A stretch of 64,000 nucleotides of DNA from assembly GCA_027946365.1 (NCBI GenBank), contig JAPEUQ010000010.1, forward strand, positions 1,426,001 to 1,490,000. Reading direction: 5' to 3'. The notes under the pieces were generated by a model. The model saw only the letters and a list, made by a program, of their open reading frames with translations, was not told the origin of the DNA and searched no databases. Numbering within the stretch: position 1 is the stretch's first letter; each line of letters opens with the position of its first letter. The stretch is from Kalmusia sp. IMI 367209. Taxonomy: Eukaryota > Ascomycota > Dothideomycetes > Pleosporales > Didymosphaeriaceae. Below, in pieces: positions 1 through 10,741 of the stretch. A program made the position numbers and the translations under genes.

Positions 1-219
1 GTGATCACTCAACTTCTCACCTGCCTGGATGGTGTTCTAGAAAATATAGAGCGAAAATATGCGGTCGCTGTACACTGCATTTGCTTTTATCGTTGGTGTC
101 ACGTTCTCTCGTGGTTCTCCTACCATCGGATAGTTCGGCACGGATCATTTCCTACGAGATGAGAATAACTCAAGGATATCCTGGTGCCGCTGAACTCGAA
201 GGGACACAAGGATCTGGTT
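1..219. other. window edge, no gene seen
   Basis: I see no supportable gene here. It lies 3' of the phosphotransferase-like gene on the minus strand and probably holds its 3' UTR. Confidence 0.5.
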
Positions 220-2095
220 CTACCATGGAGGCACCATGCTAGAGAGCATATCCTCGACCTGCAACTCATCGCGGTATTTGGAGAAAACCTGGTCAATAAC
301 ATCTGCAATCCACCGAATAGTATATCGAACTGTAAAATGTGCCTTCGTGTATTCCCAGTACTCAGGATACCAGCCCGCACACTCCCAATCGACTATTCCT
401 GAAATCTTTCCGTTCTCATCGACAAGAATATTCCTAAGATTGAGGTCTGCATGCGTGAAAACGATATCATGTTTCACGCTATGCGCTTTCGAAATCTGTT
501 TCCACGCGTCTTCGTTGAGAGGGAGGTCATACGTCAAGTATTGGTTGAATTCGGCCTCATTTTGAAATGTCAGCTCTTCACGTTGGGAATCGCCAATTCG
601 CCAATCTAGAATGCCACCACCTAGCGCGTTGCATATTGCAGATGCCGAGCCAGACTTTTTGGGAATTTGTCGTAGTTCCGCTATGTACTTTTTGAGATCC
701 TGTACGACCGCTTGTATTTGTCCATCAGTCATAGTAGGGAGCATCGGTCCAACTTTTTCCCCCGGAAGACCAGTCATGAGTAGAAAGGAAGAATCGGTGT
801 ACTGGAGAGTATCGAGTCCTCTCGGCGCAGGAATTTGAGTGTATTTTTTGACAAGCTGAAGAGTTCGAAATTCCGCTTGATGTTTCGATGCCCAGTCACT
901 ATTTGCCACCCGTAAGTAGAGATTGAAAGGAAGTCGATAAGTCCGGTCCGAGCCAGTATGTCCGCAGAGCCTATGTGCGATCGACGCTAGGCGCTTGTAA
1001 GCGAATGCTCGAAAGAATACTGGCGTATGAACCCAGAGGTGTTGAAAGATTCGAGGTATAGGCTGGAGGCACCATTGGCTCCAGGAACTTTTCTTCGCCA
1101 ACATCGTTCTAGTATATTGGGCCATGTTTCGTGTATCCATGTTGTATGACGGGTCGCGAGTCTGCTTCATATACTCCGATACTTCGAGCCATGCCAAAGC
1201 ATCCGCAAATCGATAATGTACTTCTAAAAGCTGCGAATTCGGAAGTGAGGCAAGGTGAGCAGCTCTGTTTTCCAGTGTTATCAAATGAAACGTTTCGACC
1301 TGAATTGATGGAATAAAATCGTTCACTTTCAGTAAGTACCTGACCTAACTAAATAAGAATAATGTCTAGAATCACTGAATGGGGTCTTACCGAGTCCTTC
1401 GAAGTCGCTGATAGACCCCCTTGAAAAGAAAGCCTCCCGTTCTTAAAATGTTCAAAAATTTGCGGTGACAACAATATCAGTTGATCGGAAGAAAGGGAGT
1501 CTCGATTCATGAGCGAACACAGATTTTGCAGTTGCGATTCCCCGATAAAGGCTGCAAGCATCTTATAAAGCTTTCCCTAGAATAAAGTTAGACATAAAAG
1601 ACAAAAATCATGGGTAAACTTACATTTTCGACGATGTCACTATCCGATAATAATGAAGGGGACAAGATGTAGGCAAATAGGAGCTGAGTGTTCTTCTTTC
1701 CGTCTTGAACTTGCGAGATACAGCATTCGCCCCCATCTCTTCGCCATATACTCTGCTTTAGCGATTCCTCTAGGTTTTTGCAAACAATAGGCTGTACTGT
1801 TGGCAAAGTTTAGCAATGTTTGATTAATTCTTAGTGACCTACCTGTTTTAAGAAGGCTAACCCAGGTAGCTAGAAACTCAAAGATAGTGGCCTTATCCCG
1901 TCCAGAGACTTCGTCAAGGAAGAACCGCGACGCAAGTTCTTTGTCGACGGCTTGTTGTACAAAGGAACTGAGAAGTGTTCGCTGAGGGTGTACAAGCGAC
2001 TCAGCGATCACGGAAAGCGCTTAGTATTCAGCAGATGCTTTATCTTGGAAAGAGAGCCGAGAAGCGTGTTCTGAAATATTATAAGGCGAACCCAT
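220..2095 (-). pseudogene. HNH-like/aminoglycoside-phosphotransferase-like gene with in-frame stop
   Basis: Four exons join cleanly in phase: 2095-1843, 1796-1624, 1576-1391 and 1299-220 (563 codons if read through). Introns of 46 and 47 bp have good GT..AG and CTAAC-like signals; the last (1300-1390) has a weaker acceptor choice. The N-terminal half holds a degenerate HNH-like stretch (RRDGGECC ... AYILSPSLL). The C-terminal exon is an APH/choline-kinase-like fold with the catalytic loop HADLNLRNIL and the metal-binding block GIVDWECAGWYPEYWEY. Family knowledge: such fungal APH-fold proteins mostly have unknown small-molecule substrates. Codon 25, at 2023-2021, is TAA, and exon 1 has no later in-frame ATG; the first later Met is in exon 3 at 1561. 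The gene is therefore probably broken, although a truncated kinase-like domain could still be made. A sequencing error at the stop is the main alternative. Confidence 0.7.
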
Positions 2096-3894
2096 GGCAT
2101 CGGTTGGAGCGAGGACTGATTATGAGGATAGAGTTAGGAAGGTTGATGGACAATGTGGGAATCGATGAGCTGCGCTCGGCCTCCAACGTGGCATATAGTG
2201 GTAGGTGCACAAGCACGTGATTGAAATGCCTCGCATATGCTATACTTTATTTCACTAGTCATTCCCTCTGCCTGCCACCATGCGCCATTGCCAAAAGTCC
2301 ATACGAAGAGATAAAATGCCACGACTCCACTTCAGCTTCGGCTTACAAAAATTGATGTAGCCTTTTCCTCTACCAACTCAGATATATGGCTTAGCAATAA
2401 ACGTGTTTCAAATGATCGGACAGGCGTTACCCAAAAGCTATTCGTCCCAGCGTTCCTAACAAATCGAGTTAGATCAAATCGAATCAGGCATCAACCAAAT
2501 CAGACTCGACAGCTTAGAGAAGATTGACTGGGTGTTAGCATGTTTGCTAAACCGGACTTTTGAAGGCTTGTTATGGCTGCTCTCAGGATCGCCAACCCGA
2601 AAAAAACTTAATTCGTTCCAGGCGCCTACCATGGCACGGTAGAGCGTTTATCATGGCACAGTCAACGCCGCTCGTAGGATTACCAACCAGAGAAGATTAA
2701 TATAGCCACAAGCTCACAATCCCAAGCGCTTGCTGTAGCACACTCATGCAGGAACAGAATTGAGGGCGCTTCTTACTCCACAGTTTACCCCTTTAAATTG
2801 AAATCGTTCTAGTGTGGCAGTGTTAACATCCTTGATATAAATGAACACTAATTCTTTCGTTGTATCAACCTATCGATTTCAGAACTTTTAAGTGCCACCA
2901 GCCTATCTTTACTTACCATCTATCTTGTCATCCATCTTTGCTTATTATCCGCCTCTCATCGGCTACAATCCATATCTGTTTTCAAACCATCTAACCATGT
3001 GAACTATTACTACTCAGCTAGAGAATTATTGATATTAGCTAGTAGAACGCTTTAGACTTATTACTATGCCATGAAGAATAGGACCTGTACTAGTATCATG
3101 GGTGATGACTTTGATAAGCCATATTTCCATGTTCTACACACTAGGCTCCCCTTCTCATCGGCAGGAGGAGACTTCTTCTAGTGATCATCCTTCTTGGGAA
3201 GATTTAATTCACCTATTTGCATTATGGTTTATCTTTCCCTACCTATAAAGGCAAAATAGTAACGATATATGATTTAGCTTAGAAGCCTATACAACATAGG
3301 AGTTCTTTTCATCCCGAGTACGCCCTAGCCTGCCAGCGAGCTTGAGACCTTCCTACGAGAGTATCCTTACAACGATACATTATCAAATGTATAATGCTGA
3401 AACTTGAATTAATATATAGACTAAAACGAGAGCCTTTTTATTATAAAATTCAACTTGGGAGTAGTAATATATACTAACTTATAATTAGGGTTAGAACTTT
3501 ACTACCTTATAGATGAGTTTTCCTGTTTCCTTTCATTATTTGAGAGCGAATTACCTTTTATCATCTAGCTACGTCCCTACACAGCGGGGGAGAATAGGAT
3601 ATACTCCTACTATAAGATGATATAGACCTAGTACGTCTGAAATGCCCCACAGGAGGCTATGTACACGTGTAATAAGGACGAAAATCAAGACTATACCATA
3701 CTAGACCATACTATACCATACCATCCCAATGGCCAAATGTCATAATGCTTATTATCAGCATCACACAACCCACACAAAATCACACGACACAACTCTAGCA
3801 ACATTTCCACACATCACCATGGCCCCTCAACTATGCTCCATCCAAACATTCCATTCAATTCCGATATCATACAACCCACACATGCTACACCAAT
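2096..3894. other. AT-rich gene-free stretch
   Basis: There is no credible gene on either strand. From about 2230 to 3720 the sequence is rich in TA steps and poor in long frames, as expected of decayed or RIP-mutated DNA. Two imperfectly similar segments (about 2575-2612 and 2669-2703) differ mainly by transitions and may be remnants of a duplicated repeat. Confidence 0.5.
3690..3725. repeat. short CCATACTA-type tandem repeat
   Basis: Irregular repetition of ACCATACTA-like units is visible by eye. It is a low-complexity tract with no evident function, just downstream of the D-lactate dehydrogenase gene. Confidence 0.6.
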
Positions 3895-5841
3895 CTACCA
3901 CTCCGCGACCTCGCCGCTCTTCGGCGGCGATACTCTGACAATCTTGTCGCAGTTGAGCAAACACAGCGGATCGAACGCCCTCTTGAGCTGCCTCATGGCA
4001 TCGACGGTGCCGGTGCCCAGCTCGTGCTCCAGATAGTCTCGCTTGACGAGGCCGACGCCGTGCTCGCCCGTGGCCGTGCCCTCGAGCTCGATGGCCCGCT
4101 TGACCATGTCGTGTACGAGGTGGTGCGCCTTCTCGTACTCGGTCTTCTTGTTGTAGAGGATGATAGCTTTGAGATCATGTTATTAAGGTCTTGAGAAGGG
4201 AGGAACGATGGGGGCTCTTACAGTGGAAATTGCCGTCGCCGACATGCCCGACGATGCTGCCCAGTAGCCCGCTCTTAGAAATGTTGTTCTTCGATTCCTC
4301 AATGATCTGGGGTAGTTTCGAAAGCGGGACGGCGACATCGGTCGTCCAGACAGCTAGGTCCTCGTTGCCTTCGCCCTGGGCGATCACGCTCCACAGTGCC
4401 TCCTTGCGCGCTTGCCACAGATCCGCCTGCTCCTGCTCGCTCTTGGCGAATTCGAAGCTCACGCTCCCACTCTTTTTGGCAAGGCTCTGTACCTGCCCGA
4501 TCTGCTCCTTCACGCTGTTGGGCGTGCCTGCAAACTTGAAGAAGAGGGTGGGCGCATTCTTCCAAGTCTTGTTGGTGTGGCCGGCTTCGTTGATGCATTT
4601 CATTTGGACGTCGTCGAGGATCTCGATGGCGGCGATGGGGACGCCCGCGCCGACGACTTTGAATACGCAGTCGGCGGCGTTGCGGACAGAGGGGAATGCG
4701 CAGACGGCTACGCTGGTGTGCTGGGGCTTGACAGTGACCTTGAGGGTGGCCTCGGTGACCAGGCCTAAGGTACCCTCGGAGCCAATGAACATGCGGGTGA
4801 GGTCGTATCCTGCCGATGACTTCCGCGGTCTCTGGCGTGTCTTGATGATTGTGCCATCTGCGAGGACCACGGTGAGGGAGAGCACCCAGTCTTTCATGGT
4901 GCCGTAACGATACGCATTTGTGCCCGAGCATCCTGTGCCCACCATCCCTCCGATCATTGCGCCTGGGCCTGGGTCGGGAGGAAAGAATAAGTTATCCTTG
5001 GCCAGCTCCTCGTTCAGGAGTTCCCATCCGACGGCCGGCTGGACCACTACATCCAGGTCTTCCTTGTGCAGTTTGAGGATCTTATCCATGCGCGAAAAAT
5101 CAATGCAGATGCCACCCCGTGTCGCTGCGAAGTGTCCCTCCAAGCTCGTTCCTCCGCTGTACGCAGTAACCGGGATCTTCCGCTCATGGCAGATCTTCAT
5201 GATGGCGCTGACCTCTTTTGTGCTGCCCGGCTTGACAATGCAAAACGGCACGTCTCCCGGCCCAGCAGGATGTGATGACCACGATGACCCAGAATGAGAT
5301 TCCAGCTCCGATTTCTCAAGCGAGATGTTCTCCTTGCCGACGATGTCGCGGAAATCGGTCCACGCAGCTTCCATGTTCGCTTCTGAGATGTTGTGCTTCG
5401 GCGGTACTGCCGTGGCGAGGGGGGTCGTAGAACTTGCGGGCGGCGATTTAGGTATGGCCTGGCCATACCAGTAGCCAATGCCAGCGGTGACGAGGCAGGC
5501 TACAAGCATATCAGCGGGTGAGATAGTACGTGAGCCATTGCCGAATACGTACAGAATAGGAGCGCAAAGAAACGCCCTCGTGCAGTCCGTTGATGCATCT
5601 GTGCCTGTCTCGTCTCCTCCTCCTTTGCCTTTTGTACACGCTGTGCCACGCTCTCGAACAGCTGCATATTGAATGGCACCTCTTTCTTTTTGTCGCCTTC
5701 ATCGCTCTTCCACCTCCTCTGCACCGCCCATCCGTCTCTTCTCCGCGCAACGGCGCATTGTGAAAGTCTTGTTGGGTTCAGGGATCCCGGTCGCGCATTG
5801 CGGAGCGCAGTGGCAGCTCTGGGGAAGCTTCGTAGGGACAT
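3895..5841 (-). CDS. DLD1: mitochondrial D-lactate dehydrogenase (cytochrome c)
   Basis: Exons 5841-5553, 5499-4222 and 4166-3895 join to 612 residues, close to yeast Dld1 (587). The enzyme oxidises D-lactate to pyruvate with FAD and passes electrons to cytochrome c at the inner mitochondrial membrane. The N-terminus is Arg/Ser-rich with few acids, like a mitochondrial presequence, and a hydrophobic stretch (CLVTAGIGYWYG) follows the first intron. The FAD_binding_4 domain shows PVTAYSGGTSLEGH and PPDPGPGAMIGGMVGTGCSG; the FAD-oxidase C-terminal domain ends with GHVGDGNFH and GTATGEHGVGLVKRDYL. Introns are 53 and 55 bp. The second splits the GDGNFH block from the last exon, and the splice gives GNFHS before IILYNKK. 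Glycolate or 2-hydroxyglutarate oxidases of the same superfamily are the alternatives. Confidence 0.92.
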
Positions 5842-6845
5842 TGCGGCGTGTCTAAGGAGCGTGGATTCAGGTCATGATGTGACTGACCGAGGTTGGTCGA
5901 GAGCGGGGGAGCTTGCAGGTAGCTCTTGGATTTTGGAGATGCATCCTCGGTCGATTTTCGGATAGCGCTCGTCCGATCCCACGCGGGATGCGCGGGCACT
6001 AAAGTAGAATAGGCCTGTGCACGCAACAACCATCCATCATAACGCAATTGACCTTTCTATGCTTCACGATAATTCCCGCGTTGTTAGTTGTAGTAGGATA
6101 GACAAGCTCAAGTCCAGTAGCACACGTCATTCAGCAGACAAGATCAATGAGCACAAGCCGTGGACATGCGATAACAATAAATGCAATTGAGCTCAACAGC
6201 ATTCCAAGCCAGAGCAACGCTACCTATCCAAAGACCTATACGCAAGCATGCACGTTGAGCGCAGCTCGCTGTGTTCTATCTAGGCGCTAAAAACACAGAG
6301 CGAACGCCTATTCCATATCCATGAAAGAGGATGCAAAAAGCGCGGGGAGTATCCTAGTTGCAAAAGCCAAAAACCTCCCAATGCGCCTTCCATGGCAGAA
6401 GGGCTAACCCAGAAAACAATACCAACCCTAGAATGCCCGCGATAAATGCAGTGCAGCGATAGAAGAAGCCGTAAATTCGTAAAATGGATGGGAGCCGTAC
6501 ACCATGCTGAACGTGAAAACGAAAGGTGAGCGGGCGCGGTGTGAGTGCCCAAAGAAAGGATGCTAAGACGGGGGTTTGGGAGGTCCGAGGAACGGTAGGA
6601 TAGAGAAGACCTCCCGGGATGATCAGCGGTTTACGTAGGTCGATGAGGCTGAGCGAGGGCGTTGCATGTGGGACGCAATTGATCGACAAGCCAAGTAATC
6701 AGCCACGATCCCACCATAATGGTTCAAGTAGAAAGACCAGATGACTTCGCAGCTAGCAAATCATAGGTAGTCGGTGCTTGCGTCGTGTGCCATGAAGGGA
6801 AACACTCGATGGAACGAGTACCGATGCGATGTCCGATTTTATCGC
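5842..6845. other. spacer between two minus-strand genes
   Basis: It holds the promoter side of the D-lactate dehydrogenase gene and the 3' side of the next gene. Open frames at 6280-6689 on the minus strand lack recognisable motifs and splice support, so I see no gene. Confidence 0.5.
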
Positions 6846-8114
6846 TCACCCGCCGTGCACATGCAATCTTGACGACATGCGCAGAACCCTCGTCTTGAAC
6901 CAAAGCACGAACCTGAGCCACCTTCCCTTCGCCTGCCGACTCTTTGTCACTTTCGGGGCAGCTTGGAAGCCACCCTTCTCTTGGTTGGCAGAGGGTATGT
7001 GATTGGGTAGAGTACGGGTATGCGCTTCTCGGTGATCAGAATACTGCCTGCCACCGACCGAGGGGCGTGAGGCTCGTTCGTAATTGGACTCGGAGACGCT
7101 GCGAGAGCGCTTCTTCTCGTGGGACTCCGACTTGCGCCTCTCTCGCTCGTCCTTTCTGTACTGTTTCCGAGTCTCCCGCTCAGCTTGCTTGTGAACCTCG
7201 CGGTCATACTTGCGTTCTTTGGCCTCTTCCTTCTGCTGGAAAGCTTGCCGTGCCGCGCGAATGGATGCAGCGCGAGACGCAGCATCGGCTGGTGAATCCC
7301 GGCCGCCGCGGATGATGCCGAATGCTTTATCAAAAGATGTGCGAGAGCTAGGCGAGGTAGTGTCCATAGACTTGACGGTATCTCCCCTGGGCCTGGATTG
7401 TGCTACGGGCGAGGTGAGTGACACGGCGGAGTGAGAGTAGCTTCCTGCCAAAAACGAAGAGGAGCTGGTGGTGTGTATGCGCAGGGCTGGAGCAGCGCCA
7501 GGCGTTGAGCTTGATAGCGAGCCCGAGCGGCGCGAGGGGTCATAAGCGGCCTGACGCAGGCGCAACTCCTCGTCGGTCATGATGTTGTCGTCGGGCTCGT
7601 TGTCACCGTTGAGCAGTACCGACGAGGGCGTCGACTTTGATATTGGCGGCGTGTAGGGGCGCGGTGTTTGACGGATGGCGGGCAGGGGCCGTTGAAGACT
7701 TGACGAGGTGGAGAACTGCGAGGTGTTGGAGGTGCTGCGGGCGTGGCTGCGAGACTTCACAGGCGCGAAGCTGACGTCGCCTACTGAGCGCGCGTATCCG
7801 CTGCCATATTCGGTTATGCCCAGGCCTGCGAGGCGTTCGTTTTCGGCGGCAGGACGCGAGAGGTCCAGGTCGTTGTGGTCCTTGGAGGACAGCTTGCGCA
7901 GATAGGGCTTGATCTTGAGGGGGTGCGACGTTGCGGCCGGCATTGGTCGTGCAATGTCGCTCCAGGGCTCTTCTTCATAGGTCACGGCGGGCGTCTCGGA
8001 GCGACTAAATGTGAAGGCGCCAGGGCTCAGAGGACTTGTCATGGACGAGGCGGAGTTGCCGCGTCTGTGAAGGCGGCCATGCTTGGAGGAACCATGGGGG
8101 CGCGCGTTGGACAT
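6846..8114 (-). CDS. basic Ser-rich protein of unknown function
   Basis: Single exon of about 422 residues. I chose the ATG at 8114 (protein starts MSNARPHGSSKHGR) because the codons upstream in the open frame run into CAG/GCG microsatellite DNA and look like 5' UTR. The N-terminal two thirds are Ser/Thr/Pro-rich with scattered Arg, typical of a phosphorylated disordered protein. Residues of about 310-370 form a charged Arg/Lys/Glu stretch (KEEAKERKYDREVHKQAERE) that could be a helix or coiled coil, followed by an RS-like KKRSRSVSESNYERASR. The C-terminus is basic with WLRFVLWFKTRV. I do not recognise a family. Nuclear or cytoskeletal roles are possible but not shown. Confidence 0.75.
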   Translation of the reverse strand: MSNARPHGSSKHGRLHRRGNSASSMTSPLSPGAFTFSRSETPAVTYEEEPWSDIARPMPAATSHPLKIKPYLRKLSSKDHNDLDLSRPAAENERLAGLGITEYGSGYARSVGDVSFAPVKSRSHARSTSNTSQFSTSSSLQRPLPAIRQTPRPYTPPISKSTPSSVLLNGDNEPDDNIMTDEELRLRQAAYDPSRRSGSLSSSTPGAAPALRIHTTSSSSFLAGSYSHSAVSLTSPVAQSRPRGDTVKSMDTTSPSSRTSFDKAFGIIRGGRDSPADAASRAASIRAARQAFQQKEEAKERKYDREVHKQAERETRKQYRKDERERRKSESHEKKRSRSVSESNYERASRPSVGGRQYSDHREAHTRTLPNHIPSANQEKGGFQAAPKVTKSRQAKGRWLRFVLWFKTRVLRMSSRLHVHGG

Positions 8115-8290
8115 GGTGGGGACCAGGCAGTGTGTCGAGGCATTCCAGGTAAATAGCGGGTCGCACGCCGTATCCAAGGGCAACTCGGGCGACGCAGCGC
8201 TCTACAGCCGTGTATGTGTACGGGGTCAGATCGGAAACGAGCCGTCTCCTTGACGGCTGCAACAGCGGGGCGGCAAGGCGGCTCCCTTGT

Positions 8291-8329
8291 GCTGCTGTTG
8301 CTGCTGCTGCGGCGGCGGCGGCGGCGGCG
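8291..8329. repeat. (CTG)n/(GCG)n trinucleotide tract
   Basis: A CTG-type run passes directly into a GCG-type run. It lies in the presumed 5' leader of the gene starting at 8114. Confidence 0.85.
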
Positions 8330-8502
8330 ATCCGGGGACGCGCTGGCTGGCGAAGCAACGCTGGGGAAGCAAAGCTGTTGTTGGGGCGGAAGCACGGCGA
8401 TGCGGGTTCCGCGAGATGCAGAACGCAACGACGGCGCAATCGAGCTCCACTGCGGCGGCCACGGCAGTGCTTGTACAAGTAGCCAACACGCGCGGGACGA
8501 CG

Positions 8503-8528
8503 GGAGAGAGGGAGAGAGAGAGAGAGGA
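8503..8528. repeat. GA-rich dinucleotide tract
   Basis: Nearly pure GA repeat with single interruptions, in the same presumed promoter region. Confidence 0.8.
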
Positions 8529-8801
8529 CAGGCTCTAGGCTCTGGCGGGGAGGGGGCACTCGGCCTTGTATCTGGAACGAGATAAGAGGCGAGGCCAGAG
8601 ATATATGGAAGAGCGGTCACGGAGTTGACGGGCTGACAATGCTCGTACGCTGCCCCGGCACCACTCCAGCCTACTACGCACGAAGCCTGGGCTAATGCCC
8701 TCTTCACGCTTTGGAGCACAGTCTAGCTGTCTAGCCGCAAGCCCCCGAGGGCAGAGGGCGAGAGATGCCGGCCATTCCACGCGCCCGGCTGGGCTGCGCG
8801 C

Positions 8802-8853
8802 GCCCATGCCAACGCCCATGCCAACGCCCACGCCCACGCCCACGCTCACGCTC
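8802..8853. repeat. CCCATGCCAACG / CCCACG short tandem array
   Basis: Degenerate 6/12 bp units are repeated about eight times. It is non-coding as far as I can tell. Confidence 0.75.
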
Positions 8854-9352
8854 GCTCTCTCGACGCGGGCTGCCAGCGCCGCAAGCGTATCCTGAACGCC
8901 ACCAGGGCCCAGCCGCCGCATCAGCCTGACTGTCTCGCTTTGGGAAGGTTGTATTTGATAGACGAGCTGCGCATTTCTCTGCTGTGCCTCAGCCTGGTGA
9001 CGAGTCGCGCATAGAGTCTTTCCCCGCTTCCTCCTCCGACGCTCCGCTTCCCGCAGCCACCGAGTCGACCGTCATGAGACATGGCGTTACGTTTTCTTTG
9101 CTACTGTACTAAGCACCCTCGTGCTGACTGCAAATGAATGCAGCCTTGTAGCCGCGGCAGGGTAGCTTTCCAAATCCCAAGCACACGGCGACATCTTGGG
9201 ATGCCCTCGCCCCCCCGCTGGTTGGCTGACACGGCCTGTCCTTCTCCGCGAAACAGGTGCCGGGATCTATCCCACTACCCGACCATCGCCAACCCACGCG
9301 GAGCCACGCTGCGAACCTGGAACGTACGTCGTCCCCACTTCGAGTCTTGACG

Positions 9353-9386
9353 ACATCATCATCATACTCTTCATCATCATCATTAT
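9353..9386. repeat. (CAT)n trinucleotide tract
   Basis: Two runs of CAT triplets separated by ACTCTT. Spacer microsatellite. Confidence 0.85.
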
Positions 9387-10741
9387 TGCTGCGCATGACT
9401 ACAGAAGAGAGGATGCCGAGAGACGGCATCTGGCGCTCATCGCCCTTTGTATGGCCATGACGGTCAACATCTCTCGTTGGAAGGAACCGGGCTTATTCGC
9501 TGAGGCCCCAAGTCCATGCCCAGACCCTTTACCATCACCACTCCGGCCATGGCACTGACAGAATTCCGTGAGGCATTTCTTCCCCATATTCGTATCCAAT
9601 GATTGCGCATGCTTTATGGGAAACAACAAAAGTCAACATGACTATCCCCCACGTTCCATCCCATCGCATAGGTAACCAGTCTCCCAGCCATGCCACCCAC
9701 AAATCGCCATAGGCAGCTTCATTTGCGCGAAACAATGCTTGCCGTAGAACATCTCAGCAATCCGCGGTCACAACCCCAACCGCTGTACGCGCCCGTCATC
9801 GTAGAGCTCGTACCCACTTTCCATCTCTCGCCAGCGCGTTATACGCCGTCACCAACCCTCAACTTCCTGTACCCTTGGTCACAAACACCATCGCTTCCAA
9901 ACGAGCGCACCAATATGCTTTTGGAATTTGTATGATTCTCACGTCTATTCTTCCCATGCAGGCAGAACACTCGATATAGTACATAGTCCACCTAGCCACA
10001 CCTCATCCTCCACAGTTCGAAAGTCCAGCAAATTAAAACCCCGGAGTAGATAAAACAACGCAGAAGAGAATCCTTCAAGCCAGAAAACTCCACCAGATTG
10101 CCAGCCCATCAAAAGAGTAGATAGAGGTTCAAATCTACAAAGAAACCTGCGTGTCCTCCGCAACCATCTTCGACCTAGCCCGTCCAAGGCCTACCTAACC
10201 CAGCCATCTCCATCCATGACAGGAGGAACCTGCCTTGCGGCTAGTTCGACATCTTGGAGAGAAGCTAAAGGTTACGACGCGAAGGAACGGGCCAGGGAAG
10301 TTCGGTCGTGAAGCGACGTGCGAGTCTCCAAGCGCGATGAACCTCCTGCACTCTCGGTATGTCGACATCCAGGAAAGCAATCCGAAACAAGCCTTCGGGC
10401 GTAGCTGCCTTGCGACTAGTTCAACCCAGCAAGCAAGAAGGTCGAAAGAGGAAATAGCGCAGTTGTGTAGGTACGAGAAAAGAAGATGATCCTGCAGAGG
10501 ACGCCGTGGGTCGCTGAACCAAGATGCCGTCCCGAAAAACACCGTCGCAATGCAAATATGGCCAAGCAGGCAGAACAAGGAGACTTAGGCAGATGCCGTA
10601 TTCGTACAGGAAAGAAATCAGATTACCCATGAGGTCGGGTAAGTGAGACAACAAAATACGCTGTCCACTTTTGATTGGCCGATAGAACAGAAAACACAGT
10701 GTGGACAACACAACGGTCGCTGGACGCGATATTCGAGCAGT

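Larger units (their letters stand above)
8115..10741. other. GC-rich promoter/leader and long spacer
   Basis: This 2.6 kb spacer separates the Ser-rich gene from the stop of the nucleoporin gene. The first 800 bp are GC-rich and full of simple repeats (listed separately), consistent with a long 5' leader. Overlapping open frames at 9109-9935 and 10195-10578 have low-complexity or unrecognisable translations and I do not support them as genes. Confidence 0.5.

Noticed and set aside
9109..9935. Several frames of 65-120 codons on both strands
   Set aside because: They run through CAT repeats and conflict with each other; no start context or domain.
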